From positions 1 to 19,069 of the forward strand of contig JASLCG010000149.1 in assembly GCA_030151885.1 (NCBI GenBank): a stretch of DNA of 19,069 nt, written 5' to 3'. A program made the translations under genes and the position numbers. Positions 7,449 to 14,540 of this stretch are shown here, piece by piece. The notes beneath the pieces are model-generated. The model saw only the letters and a list, made by a program, of their open reading frames with translations, did not search any database and had not been told where the DNA came from. The DNA comes from Bacteroides sp. GTDB taxonomy: Bacteria > Bacteroidota > Bacteroidia > Bacteroidales > Bacteroidaceae. The first letter of the stretch is position 1, and each line of letters begins with the position of its first letter.

Positions 7449-10400
7449 ATGAAACAATACTCTAAAATTAATAACCTTACAGGCTTTCTTGTATTTATCA
7501 TTGCATCAATTGTATATGGTTTAACAATTGAACCTACGGCAAGTTTTTGGGATTGCCCCGAGTTTATTTTATCTGCTTTTAAATTAGAGGTAGGACACCC
7601 CCCAGGTGCACCTTTCTTTATGCTTACAGCCAACTTTTTTGGTCAGTTTGTTAGCGATCCCTCTAAAGTGGCAATGATGGTGAACTTAATGAGTGGCCTG
7701 ATGAGTGCAGCATGTATTATGTTCTTATTTTGGACTATAACCTATCTCGTAAAAAAACTAATACATAATAGCGACCAAGATTTTACAATTAACAAACTTA
7801 TAATAATTATAGGTAGTGGACTTGTAGGAGCCTTTGCTTATATGTTTAGTGACACATTTTGGTTTAGTGCAGTCGAAGGTGAGGTATATGCCTACTCTTC
7901 ACTATTTACAGCTGTAGTTTTTTGGCTTATTCTTAAATGGGATGCATCAGAAGACACTCCTCAAGCTGATAGATGGTTAATTCTTATCGCTTACTTAACA
8001 GGTTTGAGCATTGGAGTACACTTACTAAACCTATTATGTATACCTGCAATTGTTATGGTATATTACTTTAAAAAACGTCCAGAAGCTACCTTAAAGAGCT
8101 CTTTCTTAGTGCTTGTTTTTTCATTTTTATTAGTCGGTATTGTTCTTTACGGATTAATTCCTGGAGTAATAAAAGTGGGTGGAGCTTTTGATCTGTTTTT
8201 TGTAAATACACTAGGTTTTTCTTTTAACAGCGGTGTACTAGCTTATATGGCTATATTAACTATTGTCTTGGCTTGGGCACTAATTGAATCGCATAAAAAC
8301 CAAATAACAAAAAAAACAACTCTAACCTTTCTAGCATCTGTTGCGTTGGTTGGCGTTCCATTTATAAGCACTGGTTACAAAAGTTTAATACTAGGCGCAA
8401 TTATATTGATTGCTCTTGGATATGCTATTAATAAGTTTAAAAACATATTTACGTTAAGAGTGCTAAATACGACTCTACTGTGTATTACATTTATTATGGT
8501 AGGGTATTCTTCATATACACTTATAGTATTACGTTCGGTGGCAAATACGCCAATGGATCAAAACTCTCCTGAAGATATTTTCACGCTAGGAAGTTACCTT
8601 GGTCGAGAACAATATGGTACTCGCCCACTATTTTATGGACAGTCTTATGCGTCCTACCCTGAATTTGATAAAGAGGGTAATATTATTCGCTCAAACATAA
8701 CTAAAACTTATACTCCTGCTGTTAAGAACAAAGAATCTGACAAAGACAAATACATAGAAATAGAACAAGCAAGTGACGTTAAATTTGCACAGAATATGCT
8801 ATTTCCTAGAATGTATAGTAGCAGACACAAACAATTTTATGAGCAATGGGTTAATATAGAAGGAAAGACAGAACCATATTACTTTAATGGCCAAGTCATA
8901 CCTATAACAGTACCTACACAGTTTGAGAATATCCAGTTTATGCTAAAATACCAAGTTGGATATATGTATTGGCGATATTTCTTCTGGAACTTTATAGGTA
9001 GACAAAACGACTTACAGGGACAAGGAGATTTAGATAAAGGAAATTGGATTACAGGTATTCCAATTGTAGATAATTGGGCTTATGGAGACCAAAGTAAACT
9101 TCCTAAAGATATTAAAGAAAATAAAGGAAGAAATGTATATTATGGACTACCTTTTTTATTAGGAATATTAGGCCTTCTATGGCAAATAAACTACAGAAAA
9201 GCAGGTCTTCAACAGTTCTCCGTAGTCTTTCTTCTATTCTTTATGACAGGTCTTGCTATTATATTCTACCTTAACCAAACACCAATGCAAGTACGAGAAA
9301 GAGATTACGCTTATGCTGGGTCTTTCTATGCTTTTGCTATATGGATAGGAATGGGAGTAGCCGGATTAATCCAAATCATCAAAGATATTACTAAAAAAGA
9401 CTCTAAGCAGATTTCAATGGCTGTTGTGCTTGTTGCTCTTTTAGTACCTATTCAAATGGGGTGTCAGAATTGGGACGATCACGACAGATCTAAAAGATAC
9501 TTAGCCCGAGATATAGGACAGAACTATTTTAATACACTACAAACAAGTGGCAATCCAATTATATTTAATAATGGAGATAATGATACTTTCCCTCTTTGGT
9601 ATAATCAAGAAGTAGAAAGTTGCAGACTAGATGCTAGAACCTGTAACTTTAGCTACCTTAATACTGATTGGTATATTGACCAAATGAAACGTCCATCATA
9701 TTCTGGACCTAGCTTACCCATCACATGGAGTCGAGAGTTCTATGGAGGAGAAAGATACAATTCAGTAGCTGTTGTTCCAGAACTAAAGAAAGAGATTGAG
9801 CAACAATACAAGATAGCCAAAGAGGCTAAAGAGAACGGAGATTCTTCAAAAATGAATCGTTTTATCCGTGAGTTTGGAGAAGATCCTTTTACAGTACAAA
9901 ACATCTTTAATAAGTGGCTATTAACCAATAACCCCAATAAAAATGTTATACCAACAGATACTCTTGCTATAAAAATAGATAAAGAAGCTGTTAAAAGATC
10001 TGGAATACATATTCCTAAAGGATACGAAGATAAAATTCCAGACTACATGTATATATCTTTAAAAGGGAGAAACCACTTAACAAAAGGTAACCTAATGATG
10101 CTAGAAATTTTAGCTAATGCTAACTGGGAACGCCCTGTATATGTAGCAATATCAGTAGGTGCAGAAGAGTATTTAAACTTGGACAAACACTTAATTCAAG
10201 AAGGCTTAGCATATAGGTTTACTCCATTTGATATGGAGCAAATTCAAAAGGATAAATTAGCTAATTTATATCCAGGAATTGATGTTAGCAAAGTTCCATA
10301 TCAAATACCTCTAGATAAAGATAGGATGTACGAAAACCTAATGACTAAATTCAAATTTGGAGGAATGAGTACAGATGGTATCTACATAGACGAAAATGCC

Positions 10401-10844
10401 ATGCGTATGTGCCTAACACACAGAAGAACCTTTGTACAGCTAGCGAGCCAATACATTGAAGATAATGAACTAGACAAAGCCAAAGAAGTTTTAAGCTATT
10501 GTGAAGAGCAAATACCTTCAAAAAATGTTCCTCACGATTTCCAAAGCTATTCTCATATAATGGCCGAGTCATATTATGTATTAGGAATGCAAAAAGAAGC
10601 AGACTCAATAGCAACTTATTTAGCTGATAAAGCTTATGCATACATAGATTGGTCACTATCATTAAACGATAATCAACTAATCACAGTTTTATCAACTTTG
10701 CAATACAACATGAGCCTGCTACGCAATATTACAGCAACTATTAATCGTTATAATATTGATCTAAGTAAAGAATATGAAGGAAAATTAGACTCATTTAATA
10801 AATTAATCACAAAACGTATTAATACTATCAAAAGAGGTTATTAA
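7449..10844 (+). CDS. DUF2723 multi-pass membrane protein, putative protein O-glycosyltransferase (TMEM260-like)
   Basis: At 1131 aa it is typical for the large Bacteroidota members of DUF2723. The N-terminus carries the family hallmark: FWDCPEF (33-39) followed by VGHPPGAP (48-55), the first periplasmic loop of a GT-C-type enzyme in which Asp35 and Glu38 are candidate catalytic acids. About 12 membrane helices span residues 10-680, interrupted by a soluble segment. RERDYAY (616-622) ends one loop, and NGDNDTFPLWY (708-718) opens the long C-terminal soluble region, which ends in a helical, TPR-like part (about 980-1100). Vertebrate TMEM260 of the same family is a protein O-mannosyltransferase; a role in bacterial protein O-glycosylation is inference. 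Substrate and sugar donor are unknown. It is transcribed alone, with its own promoter and 3' hairpin. Confidence 0.85.
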   Translation: MKQYSKINNLTGFLVFIIASIVYGLTIEPTASFWDCPEFILSAFKLEVGHPPGAPFFMLTANFFGQFVSDPSKVAMMVNLMSGLMSAACIMFLFWTITYLVKKLIHNSDQDFTINKLIIIIGSGLVGAFAYMFSDTFWFSAVEGEVYAYSSLFTAVVFWLILKWDASEDTPQADRWLILIAYLTGLSIGVHLLNLLCIPAIVMVYYFKKRPEATLKSSFLVLVFSFLLVGIVLYGLIPGVIKVGGAFDLFFVNTLGFSFNSGVLAYMAILTIVLAWALIESHKNQITKKTTLTFLASVALVGVPFISTGYKSLILGAIILIALGYAINKFKNIFTLRVLNTTLLCITFIMVGYSSYTLIVLRSVANTPMDQNSPEDIFTLGSYLGREQYGTRPLFYGQSYASYPEFDKEGNIIRSNITKTYTPAVKNKESDKDKYIEIEQASDVKFAQNMLFPRMYSSRHKQFYEQWVNIEGKTEPYYFNGQVIPITVPTQFENIQFMLKYQVGYMYWRYFFWNFIGRQNDLQGQGDLDKGNWITGIPIVDNWAYGDQSKLPKDIKENKGRNVYYGLPFLLGILGLLWQINYRKAGLQQFSVVFLLFFMTGLAIIFYLNQTPMQVRERDYAYAGSFYAFAIWIGMGVAGLIQIIKDITKKDSKQISMAVVLVALLVPIQMGCQNWDDHDRSKRYLARDIGQNYFNTLQTSGNPIIFNNGDNDTFPLWYNQEVESCRLDARTCNFSYLNTDWYIDQMKRPSYSGPSLPITWSREFYGGERYNSVAVVPELKKEIEQQYKIAKEAKENGDSSKMNRFIREFGEDPFTVQNIFNKWLLTNNPNKNVIPTDTLAIKIDKEAVKRSGIHIPKGYEDKIPDYMYISLKGRNHLTKGNLMMLEILANANWERPVYVAISVGAEEYLNLDKHLIQEGLAYRFTPFDMEQIQKDKLANLYPGIDVSKVPYQIPLDKDRMYENLMTKFKFGGMSTDGIYIDENAMRMCLTHRRTFVQLASQYIEDNELDKAKEVLSYCEEQIPSKNVPHDFQSYSHIMAESYYVLGMQKEADSIATYLADKAYAYIDWSLSLNDNQLITVLSTLQYNMSLLRNITATINRYNIDLSKEYEGKLDSFNKLITKRINTIKRGY

Positions 10845-10860
10845 TTTTGTCTTCCCAATA

Positions 10861-10891
10861 AATACTCAAGTAGAAATTCTACTTGAGTATT
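10861..10891 (+). terminator. Hairpin after the DUF2723 gene
   Basis: A 15-bp perfect inverted repeat (10861-10875 with 10877-10891); in practice a 13-bp stem with a 5-base AAATT loop. It begins 16 bp after the DUF2723 stop and ends 16 bp before the deacetylase start. The following tract is only moderately T-rich. It is most simply a terminator for the upstream gene, but because it sits so near the next ATG it could also be part of that gene's leader. Confidence 0.65.
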
Positions 10892-10907
10892 ATCTTAATA
10901 ATAGCGA

Positions 10908-11522
10908 ATGTTAATAGAGCAACCACCAAAGTTTTTTAGAGCATTATATCCTAGTGCAATCTTTAGAATGGATCCTAAGGAGCACTCCATCTATCTTACA
11001 TTTGATGATGGCCCAATTCCAGAGGTAACTCCTTGGGTACTGGATATTCTTGACAAGTACAACGTCAAAGCTACTTTTTTTATGGTGGGCGACAACATCC
11101 GTAAACATCCAGATATATTCCAAATGGTACTTGAACGAGGCCATAAAGTAGGTAATCATACCTACAACCACATTAAAGGGTTTGAATACTTTGCTAGAGG
11201 CTACTTAGCAAACACTAAAAAAGCTCAAGAATTAATGCATACAGACCTTTTTCGTCCTCCCCATGGACACATGCGTGTTATGCAATATCTTCTTCTTAAA
11301 AAACACTATAAAATTATAATGTGGGATGTAGTAACTAGAGATTACAGTAGTAAACTAAGAGGTCCTCAAGTACTTGCTAATGTCATGCGATATACAAGAA
11401 ATGGATCTATAATAACTTTCCACGACTCCTTAAAGTCTTGGAACAATGGAAATTTACAGTATGCTCTTCCTAGAGCGATAGAGTTTCTTATTGAGGAGGG
11501 CTATGAGTTTAAACTACTCTAA
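10908..11522 (+). CDS. Polysaccharide deacetylase (NodB fold, carbohydrate esterase 4-like)
   Basis: A metal-dependent deacetylase-fold protein of 204 aa that is essentially only the NodB domain. The five motifs are present: TFDDGP (31-36, Asp33/Asp34), HTYNH (84-88, metal-binding His84 and His88), RPPHGH (116-121), a WD-type motif in MWDVVTRDYSS, and TFHDS (170-174, catalytic His172). Substrates in this family include N-acetylglucosamine in peptidoglycan, chitin or surface polysaccharides. No signal peptide or membrane anchor is visible, so the protein may act in the cytoplasm or its substrate may be a lipid-linked or small sugar. Its last 20 bp overlap queG. No convincing promoter is seen ahead, only the hairpin. 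Confidence 0.9.
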   Translation: MLIEQPPKFFRALYPSAIFRMDPKEHSIYLTFDDGPIPEVTPWVLDILDKYNVKATFFMVGDNIRKHPDIFQMVLERGHKVGNHTYNHIKGFEYFARGYLANTKKAQELMHTDLFRPPHGHMRVMQYLLLKKHYKIIMWDVVTRDYSSKLRGPQVLANVMRYTRNGSIITFHDSLKSWNNGNLQYALPRAIEFLIEEGYEFKLL

Positions 11523-12447
11523 AGAAAATCTATCTCGTATTATTAAAGAGTTAGCACAAGAGTTGGGCTTTAGCGCTTGTGGTATTGCTCAATCAGGAGC
11601 TGTAGATATTTCAGATGCTGAGTTTTTTACAACTTGGATAGCTAACAAGCACAATGCCCAAATGCAATATTTAGAGAACTACTTTGACAAACGAACTGAT
11701 ACTACACTATTAGTACCTAATTCAAAAAGTGTTATTTCTGTTGCACTAAACTACTACCCTCAGAAGCTATTGCCTAAAGACTCTTATCAAATAGCTTGGT
11801 ATGCTTATGGAAAAGATTATCACATCGTCCTAAAAGAAAAGCTAGAGCAGTTATTTAATCAAATAAATGATATTGTAAAAATAGAAGGTCGCTGTTTTTG
11901 TGACACAGCTCCTGTATTAGAACGATATTGGGCATGGAAAGCTGGTTTAGGCTGGATTGGGAAGAATACACAATTAATTATTCCAAAAGCTGGTAGCACA
12001 TTTTTTTTAGGAGAATTAATAATAGATTTAGAATTAGCTTACGATGAACCTCAAAAAAACAGATGTGGCTCATGTACTCGATGCTTACAGGCTTGCCCTA
12101 CCAATGCGTTAATTGCACCCAAAACACTAGATGCCAATAAATGTATATCTTACCTTACAATAGAGAATAGAGAAGATATTCCAGAAGAACTCCACAGAAA
12201 TCTTGGCAATAGAATATATGGATGTGATGAATGTTTAAAAGCTTGCCCCTGGACTAAGTTTGCTACACCTACTCATGTATCTGAATTTGTTATGAATGAT
12301 GAGTTATTTTCTATGACAAAAAATGCTTGGCACAATCTGTCTGAAGAGAAGTATCAATCAATTTTTAAAAAATCTGCAGCAAAAAGGGCTAAAATAAGTG
12401 GGCTAAAGCGAAATATAACTATAGCTGCAAAAAATGATGTTGACTAA
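11503..12447 (+). CDS. queG: Epoxyqueuosine reductase
   Basis: A cobalamin-dependent iron-sulfur enzyme that reduces epoxyqueuosine to queuosine at wobble position 34 of tRNAs with GUN anticodons. I start it at ATG 11503 (314 aa); an upstream TTG at 11491 adds four residues but sits in the GAGGAGG stretch (11493-11499) that could serve as ribosome binding site. Two 4Fe-4S motifs are intact: CGSCTRCLQACP (Cys188, 191, 194, 198) with Cys214, and CDECLKACP (Cys241, 244, 248). The proton donor region CDTAPVLER has Asp134, followed by GLGWIGKNT. It lacks the long C-terminal HEAT-like part of E. coli QueG, as short homologs do. It overlaps the deacetylase gene by 20 bp and meets the DUF2851 gene tail to tail. 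Confidence 0.93.
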   Translation: MSLNYSKENLSRIIKELAQELGFSACGIAQSGAVDISDAEFFTTWIANKHNAQMQYLENYFDKRTDTTLLVPNSKSVISVALNYYPQKLLPKDSYQIAWYAYGKDYHIVLKEKLEQLFNQINDIVKIEGRCFCDTAPVLERYWAWKAGLGWIGKNTQLIIPKAGSTFFLGELIIDLELAYDEPQKNRCGSCTRCLQACPTNALIAPKTLDANKCISYLTIENREDIPEELHRNLGNRIYGCDECLKACPWTKFATPTHVSEFVMNDELFSMTKNAWHNLSEEKYQSIFKKSAAKRAKISGLKRNITIAAKNDVD

Positions 12448-13709
12448 TACTTCACTAAGTATTGATACCCAAACCTACAGTAGATACATTTTCTCTTTTC
12501 ACAATACTCTTTCTGTAATTGAATAAGAGCCTGACTATCTGCTGCAGAGTTAACCTCAATTCCCACACTTTGCCATAATCTACTTATGTAATTATTCTCG
12601 GCTTTTATTTCACTGAATAACGTTAGAGCTTGATCAACAATAACCTCATTACAAGTATGCTTACCATAAGCATACATAAAAGGGATAACAGTATTTATTA
12701 GAATTAAATCTTTTGTTTTCTGGGTTACTTTACGCTGGTTTCTATTGTTATGTTGCTTATTAAAACTATAGTGTAACATCCAGTACTCTCCTACTCCAAA
12801 ATCTAATATCTTATAAAGATCTTTTATACCTCGAGCCAATAAACACTTCTCAATAAAATTAAAATTAGAGTAGTAATAATATGCTAGTTGAGCAATTCTA
12901 ATATGAGGAAAACTTCCTGGACGTATTCGAGCCAACTTCCACGGATAGTCAACTGCTTCTAGACTAAACTTTGACTTCAAATAATAGAACTCACTCTGTA
13001 ATGTTTGAGTATACTCGTCACTACTTCCTGCTTCAAGAAGACCACTTAACCCAAACATTATAGCTTCAACCTGGAATAGCGAGTCCCTATGCTTATCCAA
13101 AGCTCTAAACGGTAGTTTTTTTGCCCATAACTCAAAAGTATCTCCATTCAGTCCAAAACCGAAGTTTCTAGCTAAAGTAATAAACAGTATATCTTGCCAC
13201 AAGTACTTTTTAGACTTCAATAGCTCCTGAATGCGCAAACACTTACTCTCCAACCTCTCAATTTGTAATGCAGAGAGCCATGAATTTATCGTCAGTTTAT
13301 CTAATTTATCTATTATCGAATAACATTTGGGCTGATAATCAATCTCTTTTAGAAAACGGTACTTTTCTTCAATATCATTAGGAATAGGGAGTTTTAGCTG
13401 TGGAATTTCAACTCCTGTAGTTGTAAAAACCAGCTCGTCAATATCGCCTACGACGTGTAAAATTGTTGAGTCATACGATTTATCCGTATGATGGTTATGC
13501 TTATACCAATCTGAAGATTTTAAATGAATTTCAACATTGCCAACCCAAACAGTAGAGTCTATTTTAATCTTTGCATTAAAAAAGTCTGGACCAGCATCTT
13601 TATTATGTATTCCTGTATCTATAACTTCAATTTTCTGATGAGCAGAAGTCTCTAAAGAGTGTAAAACAAACAGTTTGTATTTCCACACATAGTGTAATAA
13701 TTCTTCCAT
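12444..13709 (-). CDS. DUF2851 family protein
   Basis: A 421-residue, apparently soluble protein without signal peptide or membrane helices. The N-terminal part has a dense conserved-looking block: DAGPDFFNAKIKI (38-50), VEIHLKSSDW (59-68), HNHH (71-74) and ILHVVGDID (83-91). Asp42, Glu60, His62, Lys64 and Asp67 are spaced somewhat like a PD-(D/E)xK nuclease core. The middle is helical. The C-terminus has Cys403, Cys408 and Cys411 (C-x4-C-x2-C), a possible metal site. These features agree with DUF2851, a family common in Bacteroidota with no established function as far as I know. It diverges from dapB with an overlapping promoter region, and its stop codon overlaps that of queG. Family fairly sure; the nuclease idea is speculation. 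Confidence 0.85.
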   Translation of the reverse strand: MEELLHYVWKYKLFVLHSLETSAHQKIEVIDTGIHNKDAGPDFFNAKIKIDSTVWVGNVEIHLKSSDWYKHNHHTDKSYDSTILHVVGDIDELVFTTTGVEIPQLKLPIPNDIEEKYRFLKEIDYQPKCYSIIDKLDKLTINSWLSALQIERLESKCLRIQELLKSKKYLWQDILFITLARNFGFGLNGDTFELWAKKLPFRALDKHRDSLFQVEAIMFGLSGLLEAGSSDEYTQTLQSEFYYLKSKFSLEAVDYPWKLARIRPGSFPHIRIAQLAYYYYSNFNFIEKCLLARGIKDLYKILDFGVGEYWMLHYSFNKQHNNRNQRKVTQKTKDLILINTVIPFMYAYGKHTCNEVIVDQALTLFSEIKAENNYISRLWQSVGIEVNSAADSQALIQLQKEYCEKRKCIYCRFGYQYLVKY

Positions 13710-13736
13710 GATAATAAGGTCTAGTCAATAAGTAAT

Positions 13737-13744
13737 CAAATATA
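13737..13744 (-). promoter_or_regulatory. Bacteroidota -7 promoter element for the DUF2851 gene
   Basis: On the minus strand this reads TATATTTG, matching TAnnTTTG. It predicts a transcript start about 20 bases before the ATG at 13709. It lies only 11 bp from the opposite-facing dapB element. Confidence 0.55.
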
Positions 13745-13755
13745 ATCAAAAATAT

Positions 13756-13763
13756 TATCTTTG
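13756..13763 (+). promoter_or_regulatory. Bacteroidota -7 promoter element for the dapB operon
   Basis: TATCTTTG matches TAnnTTTG. The predicted start of transcription near 13770 leaves a leader of about 39 bases before the ATG at 13809, and it excludes the more upstream TTG at 13761 as a start codon. No clear -33 element is seen. Confidence 0.65.
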
Positions 13764-13808
13764 TGGGAAACGATTTATTTAGATTTTAGATTAAACTATC
13801 TGTTAGAC

Positions 13809-14534
13809 ATGAAAATAGCATTAATAGGATATGGAAAAATGGGCAAAGAAGTTGAAAAAATAGCCCTTAGTAGAGGACACGAAATAGTGTCAATTATAGA
13901 TCATCATAACCAAAATGATTTTGAAAGTGAAGCTTTTAAATCGGCTGATGTAGCAATTGAATTTACAAACCCAGAAGCCGCATATAACAACTACATAAAA
14001 ACATTTAACGCTGGTGTAAAACTAGTATCTGGAAGCACAGGGTGGATGGATAAACATGGAGATGAGATAAAAAATCTATGCAAAAACAATGGTAATACTT
14101 TATTTTGGTCTTCAAACTTCAGTTTAGGGGTAGCAATATTTTCTGCTGTAAATAAATACCTCGCAAAAATTATGAATGATTTCCCTAGCTATGATGTAGA
14201 GATGAGCGAAACTCACCACATCCACAAACTAGATGCACCTAGTGGAACTGCAATTACGCTAGCAGAAGGTGTTTTAGAAAATATTCAACGTAAAAAAGAG
14301 TGGATTAATGAGCCTTCAAAGAATAAAGAAAATTTATATATAGAATCAATCCGCGAAGGAGAAGTTCCGGGGATACACTCTATTAAGTACACTTCAGAAG
14401 CAGATTCTATAACTATAACTCACAATGCTAAAAATAGATCTGGTTTTGCTCTAGGTGCGGTAATTGCAGCAGAATTCACTGTCAAAAACTCTGGGTTCTT
14501 AGGAATGTCAGACCTTTTCACCTTTCTTAAATAA
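13809..14534 (+). CDS. dapB: 4-hydroxy-tetrahydrodipicolinate reductase
   Basis: A cytoplasmic NAD(P)H-dependent reductase that makes tetrahydrodipicolinate in the diaminopimelate/lysine pathway, supplying peptidoglycan. I place the start at ATG 13809 (241 aa). The open frame runs back to a TTG at 13761, but that codon overlaps the promoter, while MKIALIGYGKMGKE at the ATG is the proper beginning of the Rossmann nucleotide-binding site. Other motifs are SGSTGW, SSNFSLGV, the catalytic HHIHKLDAPSGTA with His136 and Lys140, and the C-terminal RSGFALGAV. The protein is slightly shorter than E. coli DapB (273 aa), normal for Bacteroidota. It heads an operon with two signal peptidase-type genes (6-bp gap to the first) and a wbqC-family gene. 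Confidence 0.95.
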   Translation: MKIALIGYGKMGKEVEKIALSRGHEIVSIIDHHNQNDFESEAFKSADVAIEFTNPEAAYNNYIKTFNAGVKLVSGSTGWMDKHGDEIKNLCKNNGNTLFWSSNFSLGVAIFSAVNKYLAKIMNDFPSYDVEMSETHHIHKLDAPSGTAITLAEGVLENIQRKKEWINEPSKNKENLYIESIREGEVPGIHSIKYTSEADSITITHNAKNRSGFALGAVIAAEFTVKNSGFLGMSDLFTFLK

Positions 14535-14540
14535 AAAGAA

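Noticed and set aside
10351..10662. A 103-codon open frame on the minus strand inside the DUF2723 gene
   Set aside because: It is antisense to the conserved-length coding frame, with no recognisable domain and no promoter element of its own.
10842..10849. TAATTTTG, a match to TAnnTTTG, overlapping the DUF2723 stop codon as a promoter for the deacetylase gene
   Set aside because: The match is low-complexity and would put the terminator-like hairpin inside the leader; no -33 element supports it. Kept only as a weak possibility.
5041..12447. mnmD and queG as a tRNA wobble-modification cluster
   Set aside because: They are over 5 kb apart in different transcription units, and no other modification gene lies between; co-occurrence in one window is likely chance.
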